Part shown: positions 24,512-31,707 of the stretch, piece by piece
How positions within the stretch are numbered: position 1 is the stretch's first letter
How the letters are laid out: every line of letters begins with the position of its first letter
Translations under genes and position numbers: made by a program
Notes under the pieces: generated by a model
Told to the model about the DNA's origin: nothing
What the model saw: the letters and a program-made list of their open reading frames with translations, nothing else
The model's database searches: none
Assembly (NCBI GenBank): GCA_016763755.1
Contig: JAESTD010000147.1
Coordinates: 1 to 35,118 of the forward strand
Length of the DNA: 35,118 nucleotides
From: Mucilaginibacter sp.
Lineage (GTDB): Bacteria; Bacteroidota; Bacteroidia; Sphingobacteriales; Sphingobacteriaceae
Reading direction: 5' to 3'

Positions 24512-25123
24512 TTACAGATAATTTGCAGCCTGAGGCCCCTGGTTAAACAGCAGGTCAACAATGCTGAGGTTGGGCAAAAAGCCATTCCGCTCTTCAAAAA
24601 CCTGAAAATAGGGCTTTTGTTCTTTTGATGGTTCGGCTTTAGCGTTGAATGCATTGCGCAGATCTGTAAGGCCAGGGTATTCAGCTTCGTAAGTTTCGGT
24701 AAAGCTGATGTCGAGTTTGTTCTTGGTAAGGCGAAGCAGTAATTCAAACAGTTCCCGGTTATAATCTAAGAGATAATCGTAACGCTTTTCATAAAATGGG
24801 GCAAAATCGGCTTCGTAGTATTCAAAATATGCCGACCGACGATAGCAGGCCTGCAGGCTCATCCAGTGCAAGCGCTGCCACCTAAAATCGTAGCTAATTT
24901 TAACGTCTTTGGTTTTAGTGTGATTTTTAGAACCTTTTACAACGGGCACCACCAGGCTCAGTAAACCATCTGGCGAGTAGATATTTGCCCTGTTACGGTA
25001 GGTTTGTTTAGGGAAATGTTCTTCCACATCAAACACCACATCGGGCTTAAAAGCATTAAGCCGGGTAAAATACTCAATGGGGGGCAGGTAAAACATCGGC
25101 AAAACAGCACCGTTAGCAATCAT
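24512..25123 (-). CDS. WbqC family protein
   Basis: This protein of 203 residues matches the WbqC-like family: PMFYLPPIEYFTRL at the start, then NRANIYSPDGLLSLVVPVVKG, the block ISYDFRWQRLHWMSLQACYRRSAYFEYYEADF, and a C-terminal YFQVFEERNGFLPNLSIVDLLFNQGPQA, which is close to the family ending. WbqC genes occur in O-antigen clusters and as single copies in Bacteroidota; the biochemical role is not established. Here it heads a minus-strand pair with corA and is divergent from a lipid A acyltransferase-like gene, with start codons possibly only 11 bases apart. Envelope function is suggested by context only. Confidence 0.88.
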   Translation of the reverse strand: MIANGAVLPMFYLPPIEYFTRLNAFKPDVVFDVEEHFPKQTYRNRANIYSPDGLLSLVVPVVKGSKNHTKTKDVKISYDFRWQRLHWMSLQACYRRSAYFEYYEADFAPFYEKRYDYLLDYNRELFELLLRLTKNKLDISFTETYEAEYPGLTDLRNAFNAKAEPSKEQKPYFQVFEERNGFLPNLSIVDLLFNQGPQAANYL

Positions 25124-25133
25124 ATATATTTTT

Positions 25134-25141
25134 TATGTTTG
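25134..25141 (+). promoter_or_regulatory. Candidate -7 box of the acyltransferase-glycosyltransferase operon
   Basis: TATGTTTG matches TAnnTTTG and overlaps the first possible ATG (25135) of the acyltransferase gene. The expected transcription start near 25147 favours the next ATG at 25159 as translation start. Upstream TTAG (25113) is a poor -33 match. Confidence 0.4.
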
Positions 25142-25158
25142 TGGCAAATTTGATAAAA

Positions 25159-26043
25159 ATGTTAAGAAAAGCGGCGTCGGGTGTGGGTATATTTTTTTTA
25201 TACCTTATCTCGCTATTGCCCTTTTGGCTGCTTTACGGCATTGCCGATGTGCTTTACTTCATTTTATATCGAATTATTGGTTACCGGGTTAAGGTAGTGC
25301 GCCAAAACCTGCTCAATTCCTTTCCGGACAGGAGCGAGGCCGAACGGCTCAAAATTGAGCAACTATATTACCATTACCTTGCCGACCTGATGGTGGAAAC
25401 CATCAAAATGATCACCGTTAGTGAGGCCCAACTGCGCAAGCGCATGAAACCTACCAACCCCGAGATGGTGGAGCACTATTTTAGTAAAGGCAGAAGCATC
25501 ATTGCGGCGGCAGGGCATTATTGTAACTGGGAAATGGCTGCACTGGCCTTCGGGATGCTGACAGAAGAAAAGCGCGTGATAGTTTATAAGCCGTTAAAAA
25601 ACCAACAGTTTGATAATTTGTTCAACAAGGTGCGTGCGCGTTTTGGTGCCATACTGGTATCTATGAAACAAACACTGCGCACCATGATCTCTATCAAAAA
25701 TGAGCTGAGTTTTAGCGTTTTGGTGAGCGACCAGACACCTAACATGCACGAGATAAACTATTTCACCACGTTTTTAAATCAGCCTACCGCGGTTTTTTTA
25801 GGGATTGAGAAGCTGGCTAAGATGATAGATGCAGTGGTGTTGTTTTACCGTATTGACCGTGTTAAACGCGGCTATTATACTTATACATTGGTGCCTTTGA
25901 TTGAGGAGCCGAAAAAAACAGAGGGCCACGAGATAACCGAGGCGCACGTACAATATTTAGATAAATTGATACAGGAAAAGCCGCAGTACTGGCTGTGGAG
26001 CCATCGCCGGTGGAAATACAAGCCGGAAGATCTGAACTTATGA
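25159..26043 (+). CDS. Lysophospholipid acyltransferase family protein (LpxL/HtrB-like lipid A acyltransferase)
   Basis: From the ATG at 25159 the protein is 294 residues (an ATG at 25135 would add eight). It begins with an N-terminal membrane helix (FLYLISLLPFWLLYGIADVLYF). The acyltransferase motif GHYCNWEMA supplies the H-x4-D/E pair (His and Glu) of the family, and SVLVSDQTPN is the later conserved block. LpxL/HtrB-type enzymes add secondary acyl chains to lipid A at the inner face of the inner membrane; some Bacteroidota homologues act on other lipids such as aminolipids. It overlaps the next glycosyltransferase gene by ATGA, so the two are translationally coupled. Confidence 0.87.
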   Translation: MLRKAASGVGIFFLYLISLLPFWLLYGIADVLYFILYRIIGYRVKVVRQNLLNSFPDRSEAERLKIEQLYYHYLADLMVETIKMITVSEAQLRKRMKPTNPEMVEHYFSKGRSIIAAAGHYCNWEMAALAFGMLTEEKRVIVYKPLKNQQFDNLFNKVRARFGAILVSMKQTLRTMISIKNELSFSVLVSDQTPNMHEINYFTTFLNQPTAVFLGIEKLAKMIDAVVLFYRIDRVKRGYYTYTLVPLIEEPKKTEGHEITEAHVQYLDKLIQEKPQYWLWSHRRWKYKPEDLNL

Positions 26044-27089
26044 CAAACACACCTAAAGTTGCCGTAGTAATATTGAACTGGAACGGCATCAAATACCTTC
26101 GCGACTTTTTGCCTTATGTGCTTGCATCTACCTGGCCCAACCTGGATATCATTGTAGGTGATAACGCCTCTACTGATGAGTCGGTGGCTTTTCTGCAGGG
26201 TAAATATCCACAGATCCGGATCATTGAGAATAATGAGAACTACGGCTTTACCGGCGGATATAATCGTGTTTTAGAAAAAGTAGAAGCCGATTATTATATC
26301 CTGCTAAACTCTGATGTGGAAGTGCAGCCCGGCTGGATAGAACCGGTTATTGCGCTGATGGAAAGCGATAGTGAAATTGCCGCTGCCGCGCCAAAGATCC
26401 GCGCATACTATCAGAAGTCGCATTTTGAGCATGCGGGTGCAGCAGGTGGATTTATTGATAAGTTTGGCTACCCCTTTTGCCGCGGGCGTATTTTCTACGA
26501 GATAGAGGAAGATAAAGGCCAATACGATAAAACCGGCGAGGTATTTTGGGCCACAGGGGCCGCCATGTTTGTGAAAAAGAAATATTGGGACGAAGCCGGT
26601 GGTTTCGACGAAACCTTCTTTGCCCACATGGAAGAGATAGACCTTTGCTGGCGATTGAAAAACATGGGCTACAAGGTGATGTACTGCGCTGAATCGACCG
26701 TTTACCACGTTGGTGGGGGGACACTCAATTCCGAAAACCCTTTTAAGACCTATCTCAACTTTCGTAATAATCTGCTATTGCTAAAGAATAACCTGCCTGC
26801 CTGGCGTGCCTTCTGGGTGATCAACCTGCGCTTTTGGATGGATCTGCTGGCCCTTGTCCGCTTCCTGATGGAAGGCAAACGCAAAGATGCCTGGGCGGTA
26901 AGCCGTGCGCATCAGAACTTTGTGAGGCGGTTGTTTGTGAAGTCAAAAGTCAAAAGTCGAAAGTCAAAAGGGGCCTGGGGTAAACCGATGACAGGAATGT
27001 ACTACAGGAGCATTGTGTGGGATTTCTTTTTCAAGAAGAAACACAAGTTTACCGAGCTCGGGATTGACAAATTAAAAAGTCAAAATTAA
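26040..27089 (+). CDS. Glycosyltransferase family 2 protein
   Basis: The start is the ATG at 26040 that overlaps the stop of the acyltransferase gene, giving 349 residues. The GT2 (GT-A fold) landmarks are VAVVILNWNG at the start, GDNASTDESVAFL (nucleotide-binding Asp), LLNSDVEVQPGW (metal-binding D-x-D-like) and EEIDLCWRLKNMGYKVMY. This subgroup resembles rhamnosyl- or other envelope sugar transferases; donor and acceptor are unknown. Near the C-terminus a heptameric repeat (26941-26970) encodes the stretch KSKVKSRKSK, and the last residues KLKSQN and the stop come from a second 14-base repeat (27072-27099). The repeats appear to have altered the C-terminus. Confidence 0.93.
   Translation: MTNTPKVAVVILNWNGIKYLRDFLPYVLASTWPNLDIIVGDNASTDESVAFLQGKYPQIRIIENNENYGFTGGYNRVLEKVEADYYILLNSDVEVQPGWIEPVIALMESDSEIAAAAPKIRAYYQKSHFEHAGAAGGFIDKFGYPFCRGRIFYEIEEDKGQYDKTGEVFWATGAAMFVKKKYWDEAGGFDETFFAHMEEIDLCWRLKNMGYKVMYCAESTVYHVGGGTLNSENPFKTYLNFRNNLLLLKNNLPAWRAFWVINLRFWMDLLALVRFLMEGKRKDAWAVSRAHQNFVRRLFVKSKVKSRKSKGAWGKPMTGMYYRSIVWDFFFKKKHKFTELGIDKLKSQN
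26941..26970 (+). repeat. Heptamer repeat (AGTCAAA family) inside the glycosyltransferase gene
   Basis: Four tandem 7-base units in the order AGTCAAA, AGTCAAA, AGTCGAA, AGTCAAA and a trailing AG. The same four-unit order with the third unit variant occurs in lysA at 32656. Confidence 0.85.
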
Positions 27090-27099
27090 AAAGTCAAAA
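27072..27099 (+). repeat. Two tandem 14-base units at the glycosyltransferase stop
   Basis: TTAAAAAGTCAAAA occurs twice in direct tandem (27072-27085, 27086-27099). It contains the AGTCAAA core of the heptamer family and supplies the last codons and the TAA stop of the glycosyltransferase gene. Confidence 0.8.
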
Positions 27100-27137
27100 G
27101 CTTGGCGCGATTAAAAGCAAACCATCGCTAAGCGTTT

Positions 27138-27206
27138 ATGAGCGTTCACGGATGTTCACGGTGTTCATGAGCGTTCACGGTGTTCATGAACGCGGGCGTG
27201 AACATC
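27138..27206. repeat. Nested direct and inverted repeats between convergent genes
   Basis: ATGAGCGTTCACGG occurs at 27138 and 27167. GATGTTCACG (27151-27160) is complementary to CGTGAACATC (27197-27206), and inside it GCGTTCA (27171-27177) pairs with TGAACGC (27187-27193); GTTCATGAAC (27182-27191) is itself palindromic. Several alternative hairpins are possible in either transcript. Confidence 0.7.
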
Positions 27207-27253
27207 TCATCTAAAAAACTGCTTTAGAATTTAGAGTTTAGAATTTCTTCGAT

Positions 27254-27676
27254 TTAGTATTTCAACAAAAGACTTTCAATTCCCAACCTGTAAGAATGCA
27301 TGCCGAATCCGGCAATCACACCCTTGCAACTTGCAGCCAGCATAGAATGGTGACGGAACTCCTCGCGCTTGTAAACGTTTGATATGTGTACCTCTATCAC
27401 GGGTGTGTTGATGGCAGCAATAGCATCGGCAATAGCTATAGAAGTGTGAGTGTAGGCACCTGCGTTGAGTACAATGCCATCATAACTGAAACCTACTTCG
27501 TGCAATTTATTTATAATTTCGCCCTCAACATTGCTTTGGAAGTAACTGATGTTGATATCAGAGAAGTTTGATTTTAGGTCGGCTAAGTAACTTTCAAAAT
27601 CAGCGTTACCGTATATAGATTTCTCGCGTACGCCAAGCAGGTTTAAATTTGGCCCGTTGATAATTTGTATATTCAT
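27254..27676 (-). CDS. aroQ: Type II 3-dehydroquinate dehydratase
   Basis: The protein has 140 residues, close to the usual 140-150 for AroQ. It catalyses dehydration of 3-dehydroquinate to 3-dehydroshikimate in the shikimate pathway and forms a cytoplasmic dodecamer. Signatures are INGPNLNLLGVREKSIYG at the start, with the catalytic Tyr in IYG, the flexible-loop Arg in GVRE, QSNVEGEIINKLHE, NAGAYTHTSIAIADAI, and EVHISNVYKREEFRHHS with the active-site His. It is divergent from xerD with 40 bases between start codons. An exact TAAGTTTG box ends five bases before the ATG, suggesting an almost leaderless transcript. Confidence 0.97.
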   Translation of the reverse strand: MNIQIINGPNLNLLGVREKSIYGNADFESYLADLKSNFSDINISYFQSNVEGEIINKLHEVGFSYDGIVLNAGAYTHTSIAIADAIAAINTPVIEVHISNVYKREEFRHHSMLAASCKGVIAGFGMHSYRLGIESLLLKY

Positions 27677-27681
27677 TTGCT

Positions 27682-27689
27682 CAAACTTA
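27682..27689 (-). promoter_or_regulatory. Candidate -7 box of aroQ
   Basis: TAAGTTTG on the minus strand (27689-27682) matches TAnnTTTG exactly and ends five bases before the aroQ ATG. There is no TTTG at standard spacing upstream. Confidence 0.4.
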
Positions 27690-27716
27690 GCTATAAAGCT
27701 TCAAAACTAAAATAAT

Positions 27717-28622
27717 TTGGATTGGCCATCGGCAATAAAAGGATTTAAAACTTACCTGAAGCTCGAGAGATCGCTTGCTGGTAATTCCATCGAGGCTTAT
27801 ACCCGCGACATCGAAAAGCTGTATCAATTTGCCCAATCCGAGCGAAACGAACTCCGTCCGGATAACTTTGTGCTTGCAGATCTTCGGGGATTTATAAACT
27901 GGATTAGTGATCTGGGAATGACGGCTACTTCGCAGGCACGAATCCTCTCAGGCATTAAAGCATCTTATAAATTCCTGCTGCTGGATGATGTGATCCAAAG
28001 CGACCCGTCAGAACTGCTGGAGATGCCCCGCATTGCCCGCAAACTGCCGGATACGCTAAGTTATGAGGATATCCAAAGCATGATAGCCGCGATTGACCTC
28101 TCCAAACCCGAAGGCGGCCGCAACAAAGCCATGCTGGAAGTTCTATATGCCTGTGGTCTGCGCGTTTCAGAACTAACTGAGCTTCGCTTATCGAACCTCT
28201 CCCTTAACCCCGACGACGAGTTTATCAAAGTAAAAGGCAAAGGCAGTAAAGAACGCCTGGTGCCGATAGCACGCCAAGCGATAAAAGCGCTCAATATCTG
28301 GATTGAGCAGATTCGTGTGCATACCAACATTCAGAAAGGAGAGGAAGACCTGGTATTCCTTAACCGACGTGGAAAGCGTTTAACCCGCGTCTACGTTTTC
28401 CTGCTGATAAAAGAACTGGCCGAGAAAATAGGTTTGAAGAAAAAGATAAGTCCGCACACTTTCAGGCACTCGTTCGCCACCCATCTGGTAGAAGGTGGTG
28501 CCGACCTGCGTGCTGTTCAGGAAATGCTGGGCCACGAGAGTATTACTACTACCGAAATCTACGCGCACCTGGACAGGCAGTATCTTAAAAGCGTTATCAC
28601 GGAGTATCACCCGAGAAGCTAA
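27717..28622 (+). CDS. xerD: Site-specific tyrosine recombinase XerD
   Basis: The protein has 301 residues, starting at TTG (27717); no ATG lies before the conserved core-binding domain. Residues about 5-90 form the SAM-like DNA-binding domain (FKTYLKLERSLAGNSIEAYTRDIEKL). The catalytic domain carries Arg in YACGLRVSEL, Lys in KVKGKGSKERLVP, HTFRHSFATHL with His and Arg, GHESITTTEIYAH with His, and the Tyr nucleophile in EIYAHLD. XerD with XerC resolves chromosome dimers at dif next to FtsK. The length and complete active site fit the housekeeping enzyme more than a phage or transposon integrase, and no mobile element is near. Confidence 0.93.
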   Translation: MDWPSAIKGFKTYLKLERSLAGNSIEAYTRDIEKLYQFAQSERNELRPDNFVLADLRGFINWISDLGMTATSQARILSGIKASYKFLLLDDVIQSDPSELLEMPRIARKLPDTLSYEDIQSMIAAIDLSKPEGGRNKAMLEVLYACGLRVSELTELRLSNLSLNPDDEFIKVKGKGSKERLVPIARQAIKALNIWIEQIRVHTNIQKGEEDLVFLNRRGKRLTRVYVFLLIKELAEKIGLKKKISPHTFRHSFATHLVEGGADLRAVQEMLGHESITTTEIYAHLDRQYLKSVITEYHPRS

Positions 28623-28660
28623 TCAATACAATCACCTAATCATCCAAACCAGCGGTCACA

Positions 28661-28696
28661 AAAAAGGCCTGCCGAAGCAAGCCTTTTCTTATTTTG
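28661..28696. terminator. Bidirectional terminator between xerD and the phosphohexomutase gene
   Basis: AAAAGGC (28662-28668) pairs with GCCTTTT (28681-28687), and inside it TGC and GCA close a CGAA tetraloop, with one C-A mismatch. A runs before and T runs after allow use on both strands, fitting its place between convergent genes. Confidence 0.85.
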
Positions 28697-28725
28697 TACG
28701 TTCTTAAATTTTGTAAATCCTGATC

Positions 28726-30138
28726 TTATTTAAGTAACTCGGCCTTAACTGTATCCAAAATCTTAAACGATTCAGCAGTTGAAGGGGCTTCAGCGTAAAC
28801 GCGTAATACAGGCTCTGTACCAGATGGGCGGATCATTACCCAAGTACCATTCTCAAAGAAAAATTTAAAGCCATCCAGGTCTTCGGTACGGTCAACTTTG
28901 AGGTTGCCGAAGCTTTGGTATTTACCACCTTTTGAGTTGCTGATGATCTCTTGTTTTTTCTCTTCGGTAACATGCAGGTCATAACGCTCAACGGCAAATT
29001 TGCCAACCACGTCATAAATTTCCTGAACAAGTTCTTTGAGCGAGCGACCGGTTTTGGCCATAAACTCCCATATCATCAAGCCTATCCAAACGCCATCACG
29101 CTCAGGGATGTGGCCGTTAACCGCGATACCGCCAGATTCTTCGCCACCAACCATAAATTGTTTACCAGAGTTTACGATCAGGTCGCATATATATTTGAAA
29201 CCGATCTTGGTTACGGTATTGTTCAAGCCGTAAGCATCACACAGTTTCTGGATTTTGCTGGTACAAGAGAAGGTTGAGTAAACCTCACCATTTTCGCCTT
29301 TAACCTTGTGCATGTAATGGATAAGCAACAACAGGATATGGTGCGAATCCACAAAGTTGCCATCGGCATCATACAAACCAATACGGTCGGCATCACCATC
29401 GGTAACCAAGCCCGATGCAATTTCACCCTCAGATAGTTTGATCAGTTGCTCAAACTCCTGCAGGTTACGCTGGATAGGTTCAGGAGCCTGCCCATCAAAA
29501 CCCGGGTTGTAATCGGCATGCAGGAAAGTGATGTCAGGGAACAGGCGGCGCATTACGTTTTGGCCTGCACCATACATAGCATCATAAGCCCATTGCAAGC
29601 CGCTGTCGCGAATTGCAGGTATGTCGAAGCTTTTTTCAGCATGTTCAACATACATATCCTCAAGGTTAATGTATTCCACCAAACCTTCCGTTACATAGTC
29701 TGCAACGGTTTTCAGTTTAAGGTCTAAAGTGTCCGGTATCTGGTTCTCTACTTTTTCAATGTCATCCGGTGTAGCCGGTCCGCCGTAGAAAGCTTTGATC
29801 TTATAACCATTATACGCAGGTGGGTTATGGCTGGCAGTAATAATTATACCTGCCGATGCACTTGTGCGTACGGTTCCCAAAGAGATCATCGGGGTTGAAA
29901 CAAATATGTTTTCGGCGCGGTGAACTTTAATACCTTGCGATGCCAGCACGCAAGTAGTTGCATCAGCAAACATCGGCCCCGCAAAACGCGGGTCGCAGCC
30001 TACAACGGCAGATGGGTTCTCGAAATTGTCTTTAAGCCACAATGCAGTAGCATAGGCTACACGTTTAACGTTTTCAAGTGTAAAGTCGTCAGCAATTATT
30101 GCTCTCCAGCCATCTGTGCCGAATTTTATTTTAATCAT
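28726..30138 (-). CDS. Phosphoglucomutase/phosphomannomutase family protein (alpha-D-phosphohexomutase)
   Basis: The protein has 470 residues with the four-domain phosphohexomutase pattern. The opening is KFGTDGWRAIIADDFT. The phosphoserine loop is TASHNP (Ser103), the Mg2+ loop is TDGDADRIG (about residue 245), the sugar-binding loop is GGEESGG, and the phosphate-binding loop near the end is RPSGTEPVLRVYAE. These enzymes interconvert 1- and 6-phosphosugars (glucose or mannose) in the cytoplasm. It is monocistronic, with a terminator shared with xerD. The specificity between glucose and mannose cannot be read from the sequence alone. A role in processing imported mannose is possible but not required. 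Confidence 0.95.
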   Translation of the reverse strand: MIKIKFGTDGWRAIIADDFTLENVKRVAYATALWLKDNFENPSAVVGCDPRFAGPMFADATTCVLASQGIKVHRAENIFVSTPMISLGTVRTSASAGIIITASHNPPAYNGYKIKAFYGGPATPDDIEKVENQIPDTLDLKLKTVADYVTEGLVEYINLEDMYVEHAEKSFDIPAIRDSGLQWAYDAMYGAGQNVMRRLFPDITFLHADYNPGFDGQAPEPIQRNLQEFEQLIKLSEGEIASGLVTDGDADRIGLYDADGNFVDSHHILLLLIHYMHKVKGENGEVYSTFSCTSKIQKLCDAYGLNNTVTKIGFKYICDLIVNSGKQFMVGGEESGGIAVNGHIPERDGVWIGLMIWEFMAKTGRSLKELVQEIYDVVGKFAVERYDLHVTEEKKQEIISNSKGGKYQSFGNLKVDRTEDLDGFKFFFENGTWVMIRPSGTEPVLRVYAEAPSTAESFKILDTVKAELLK

Positions 30139-30229
30139 TTTAAATAGATAAGTGGTTTAAAGTCCTATTTTTAGCGCCTCAAATATTGATACAAGAATAT
30201 CAATCATTTATCGTAAACGAAAACAAATA

Positions 30230-31540
30230 ATGATAGTTTTAAAATTTGGCGGAACATCGGTAGGTAGTGCTGCCCGTATGCAAAAACTGCTGGATATTAT
30301 AAACCGTTCCGAAAGGCAAATAGTGGTGCTCTCGGCTATGTCGGGCACTACTAATAGTTTGGTGGAGATTGGGCAAGCCTACCTTGCAGGTGATAAGGCC
30401 AAAGCATCTCAGCTTATTAATGTTTTAAGGGATAAATACAAAGCGGTTATTAAAGATCTTTTCAATAACCCGGAGTATGCAGGCCAGGCTAAAGAAGTTA
30501 TTAACCATCATTTTGGTTTGCTAAGCGGCTTCGCTAATGATCTTTTTACGCCTATTGAAGATAAAATAGTGCTTGCGCAGGGCGAATTATTATCAACTAC
30601 GCTGTATCATATTTATCTAAAAGAAATTGGTGTGCCATCAGTGTTACTGCCTGCGCTGGATTTCATGAAGATAGATGAGGACAATGAACCGGTTGTAGAT
30701 CACATCACATCACATCTCACACCTTTATTGGATAAGCATCCTGATGTTAATGTTTTCATCACCCAGGGTTTTATTTGCCGCAATTCGTTTGGTGAGATCG
30801 ATAACCTGCGCCGTGGCGGAAGCGATTACACTGCATCATTAATAGGTGCCGGTATCCGCGCCGAAGAAGTACAGATCTGGACGGATATCGATGGCATGCA
30901 CAATAACGATCCACGTGTTGTTAGCAATACCAGGCCTATTGCGCAGTTATCATTTGACGAAGCTGCCGAGTTAGCTTATTTCGGTGCCAAGATCTTACAT
31001 CCGCAGAGCGTTTTCCCTGCACAAAAATATAAGATACCTGTTCGGTTACTAAACACCATGGATCCGCAGGCTGCAGGTACTTTAATTACTAATACCAGCG
31101 AGAAGGATAAGATCAAATCTATAGCCGCTAAAGACGGCATAACCGCTATTAAGATACAAAGCAGCCGTATGTTGTTGGCGCATGGCTTTTTACGCCGCGT
31201 GTTTGAGGTATTTGAGCGCTACCGTACTTCGATAGATATGATCACCACATCAGAAGTTGCCGTATCGGTAACTATAGATGACACTACATACCTGGGCGAG
31301 ATCATTAAGGAACTTGGTAGTTTCGGCACTGTTGATGTAGATGTTAATCACACAATAATCTGCGTGGTAGGTGATTTTGCTGCCGAAAAAAATGGTTATG
31401 CAGCACGGGTGCTGGATGCTATAAAGCATGTGCCCGTACGGATGATCTCATACGGAGGCAGCGACCACAATCTATCATTACTGGTTAAAACAGAAGAAAA
31501 AACTGAGGTTTTAAGAAGCCTGCACAGCAGGTTGTTTTAG
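30230..31540 (+). CDS. lysC: Aspartate kinase, monofunctional
   Basis: The protein has 436 residues. The kinase domain begins with VLKFGGTSVGSAARM (ATP-binding), followed by NSFGEIDNLRRGGSDYTASLIGAGI and EVQIWTDIDGMHNNDPRVV, the aspartate- and nucleotide-binding blocks. The C-terminal part (about 300-436) holds two ACT-type regulatory domains (AIKIQSSRMLLAHGFLRRVFEVFERY and HTIICVVGDFA), which normally bind lysine or threonine for feedback control. It phosphorylates aspartate in the first step to lysine, diaminopimelate, threonine and methionine. There is no fused homoserine dehydrogenase. The next gene is lysA, so the symbol lysC is likely, although feedback type is not visible. Confidence 0.94.
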   Translation: MIVLKFGGTSVGSAARMQKLLDIINRSERQIVVLSAMSGTTNSLVEIGQAYLAGDKAKASQLINVLRDKYKAVIKDLFNNPEYAGQAKEVINHHFGLLSGFANDLFTPIEDKIVLAQGELLSTTLYHIYLKEIGVPSVLLPALDFMKIDEDNEPVVDHITSHLTPLLDKHPDVNVFITQGFICRNSFGEIDNLRRGGSDYTASLIGAGIRAEEVQIWTDIDGMHNNDPRVVSNTRPIAQLSFDEAAELAYFGAKILHPQSVFPAQKYKIPVRLLNTMDPQAAGTLITNTSEKDKIKSIAAKDGITAIKIQSSRMLLAHGFLRRVFEVFERYRTSIDMITTSEVAVSVTIDDTTYLGEIIKELGSFGTVDVDVNHTIICVVGDFAAEKNGYAARVLDAIKHVPVRMISYGGSDHNLSLLVKTEEKTEVLRSLHSRLF

Positions 31541-31597
31541 GAGCCTCACCTAAATCCTCCCTAAAGAAGAGGACTTAAAAAAATAACAAAAACGCAT

Positions 31598-31673
31598 CAT
31601 TGCGAGGTACGAAGCAATCTCTTTAGGACAAACGACCTTGCATAGTTCGGAGATTGCTTCGTACCTCGCAATG
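31598..31673. repeat. Perfect 24-bp inverted repeat between lysC and lysA
   Basis: The arms 31598-31621 and 31650-31673 are exact complements (CATTGCGAGGTACGAAGC... and its inverse) separated by 28 bases. The sequence resembles a widespread dispersed element whose core is ATTGCGAGG...GAAGCAATC. Confidence 0.88.
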
Positions 31674-31689
31674 ACGTGATGGAAAAAGT

Positions 31690-31697
31690 TAATTTTG
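31690..31697 (+). promoter_or_regulatory. Candidate -7 box of lysA
   Basis: TAATTTTG matches TAnnTTTG exactly and ends 10 bases before the lysA ATG at 31708. No -33 TTTG is visible at standard distance; the region upstream is the inverted repeat. Confidence 0.35.
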
Positions 31698-31707
31698 ACT
31701 TACAATA

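Noticed and set aside
26941..27099. CRISPR-like array
   Set aside because: Units of 7 or 14 bases with no unique spacers, partly coding, and no cas genes in the window.
27717..28622. The tyrosine recombinase as an integrase of a mobile island
   Set aside because: It matches housekeeping XerD in length and motifs, neighbours are core genes (aroQ, phosphohexomutase, lysC), and no attachment-site repeat or phage gene is present.
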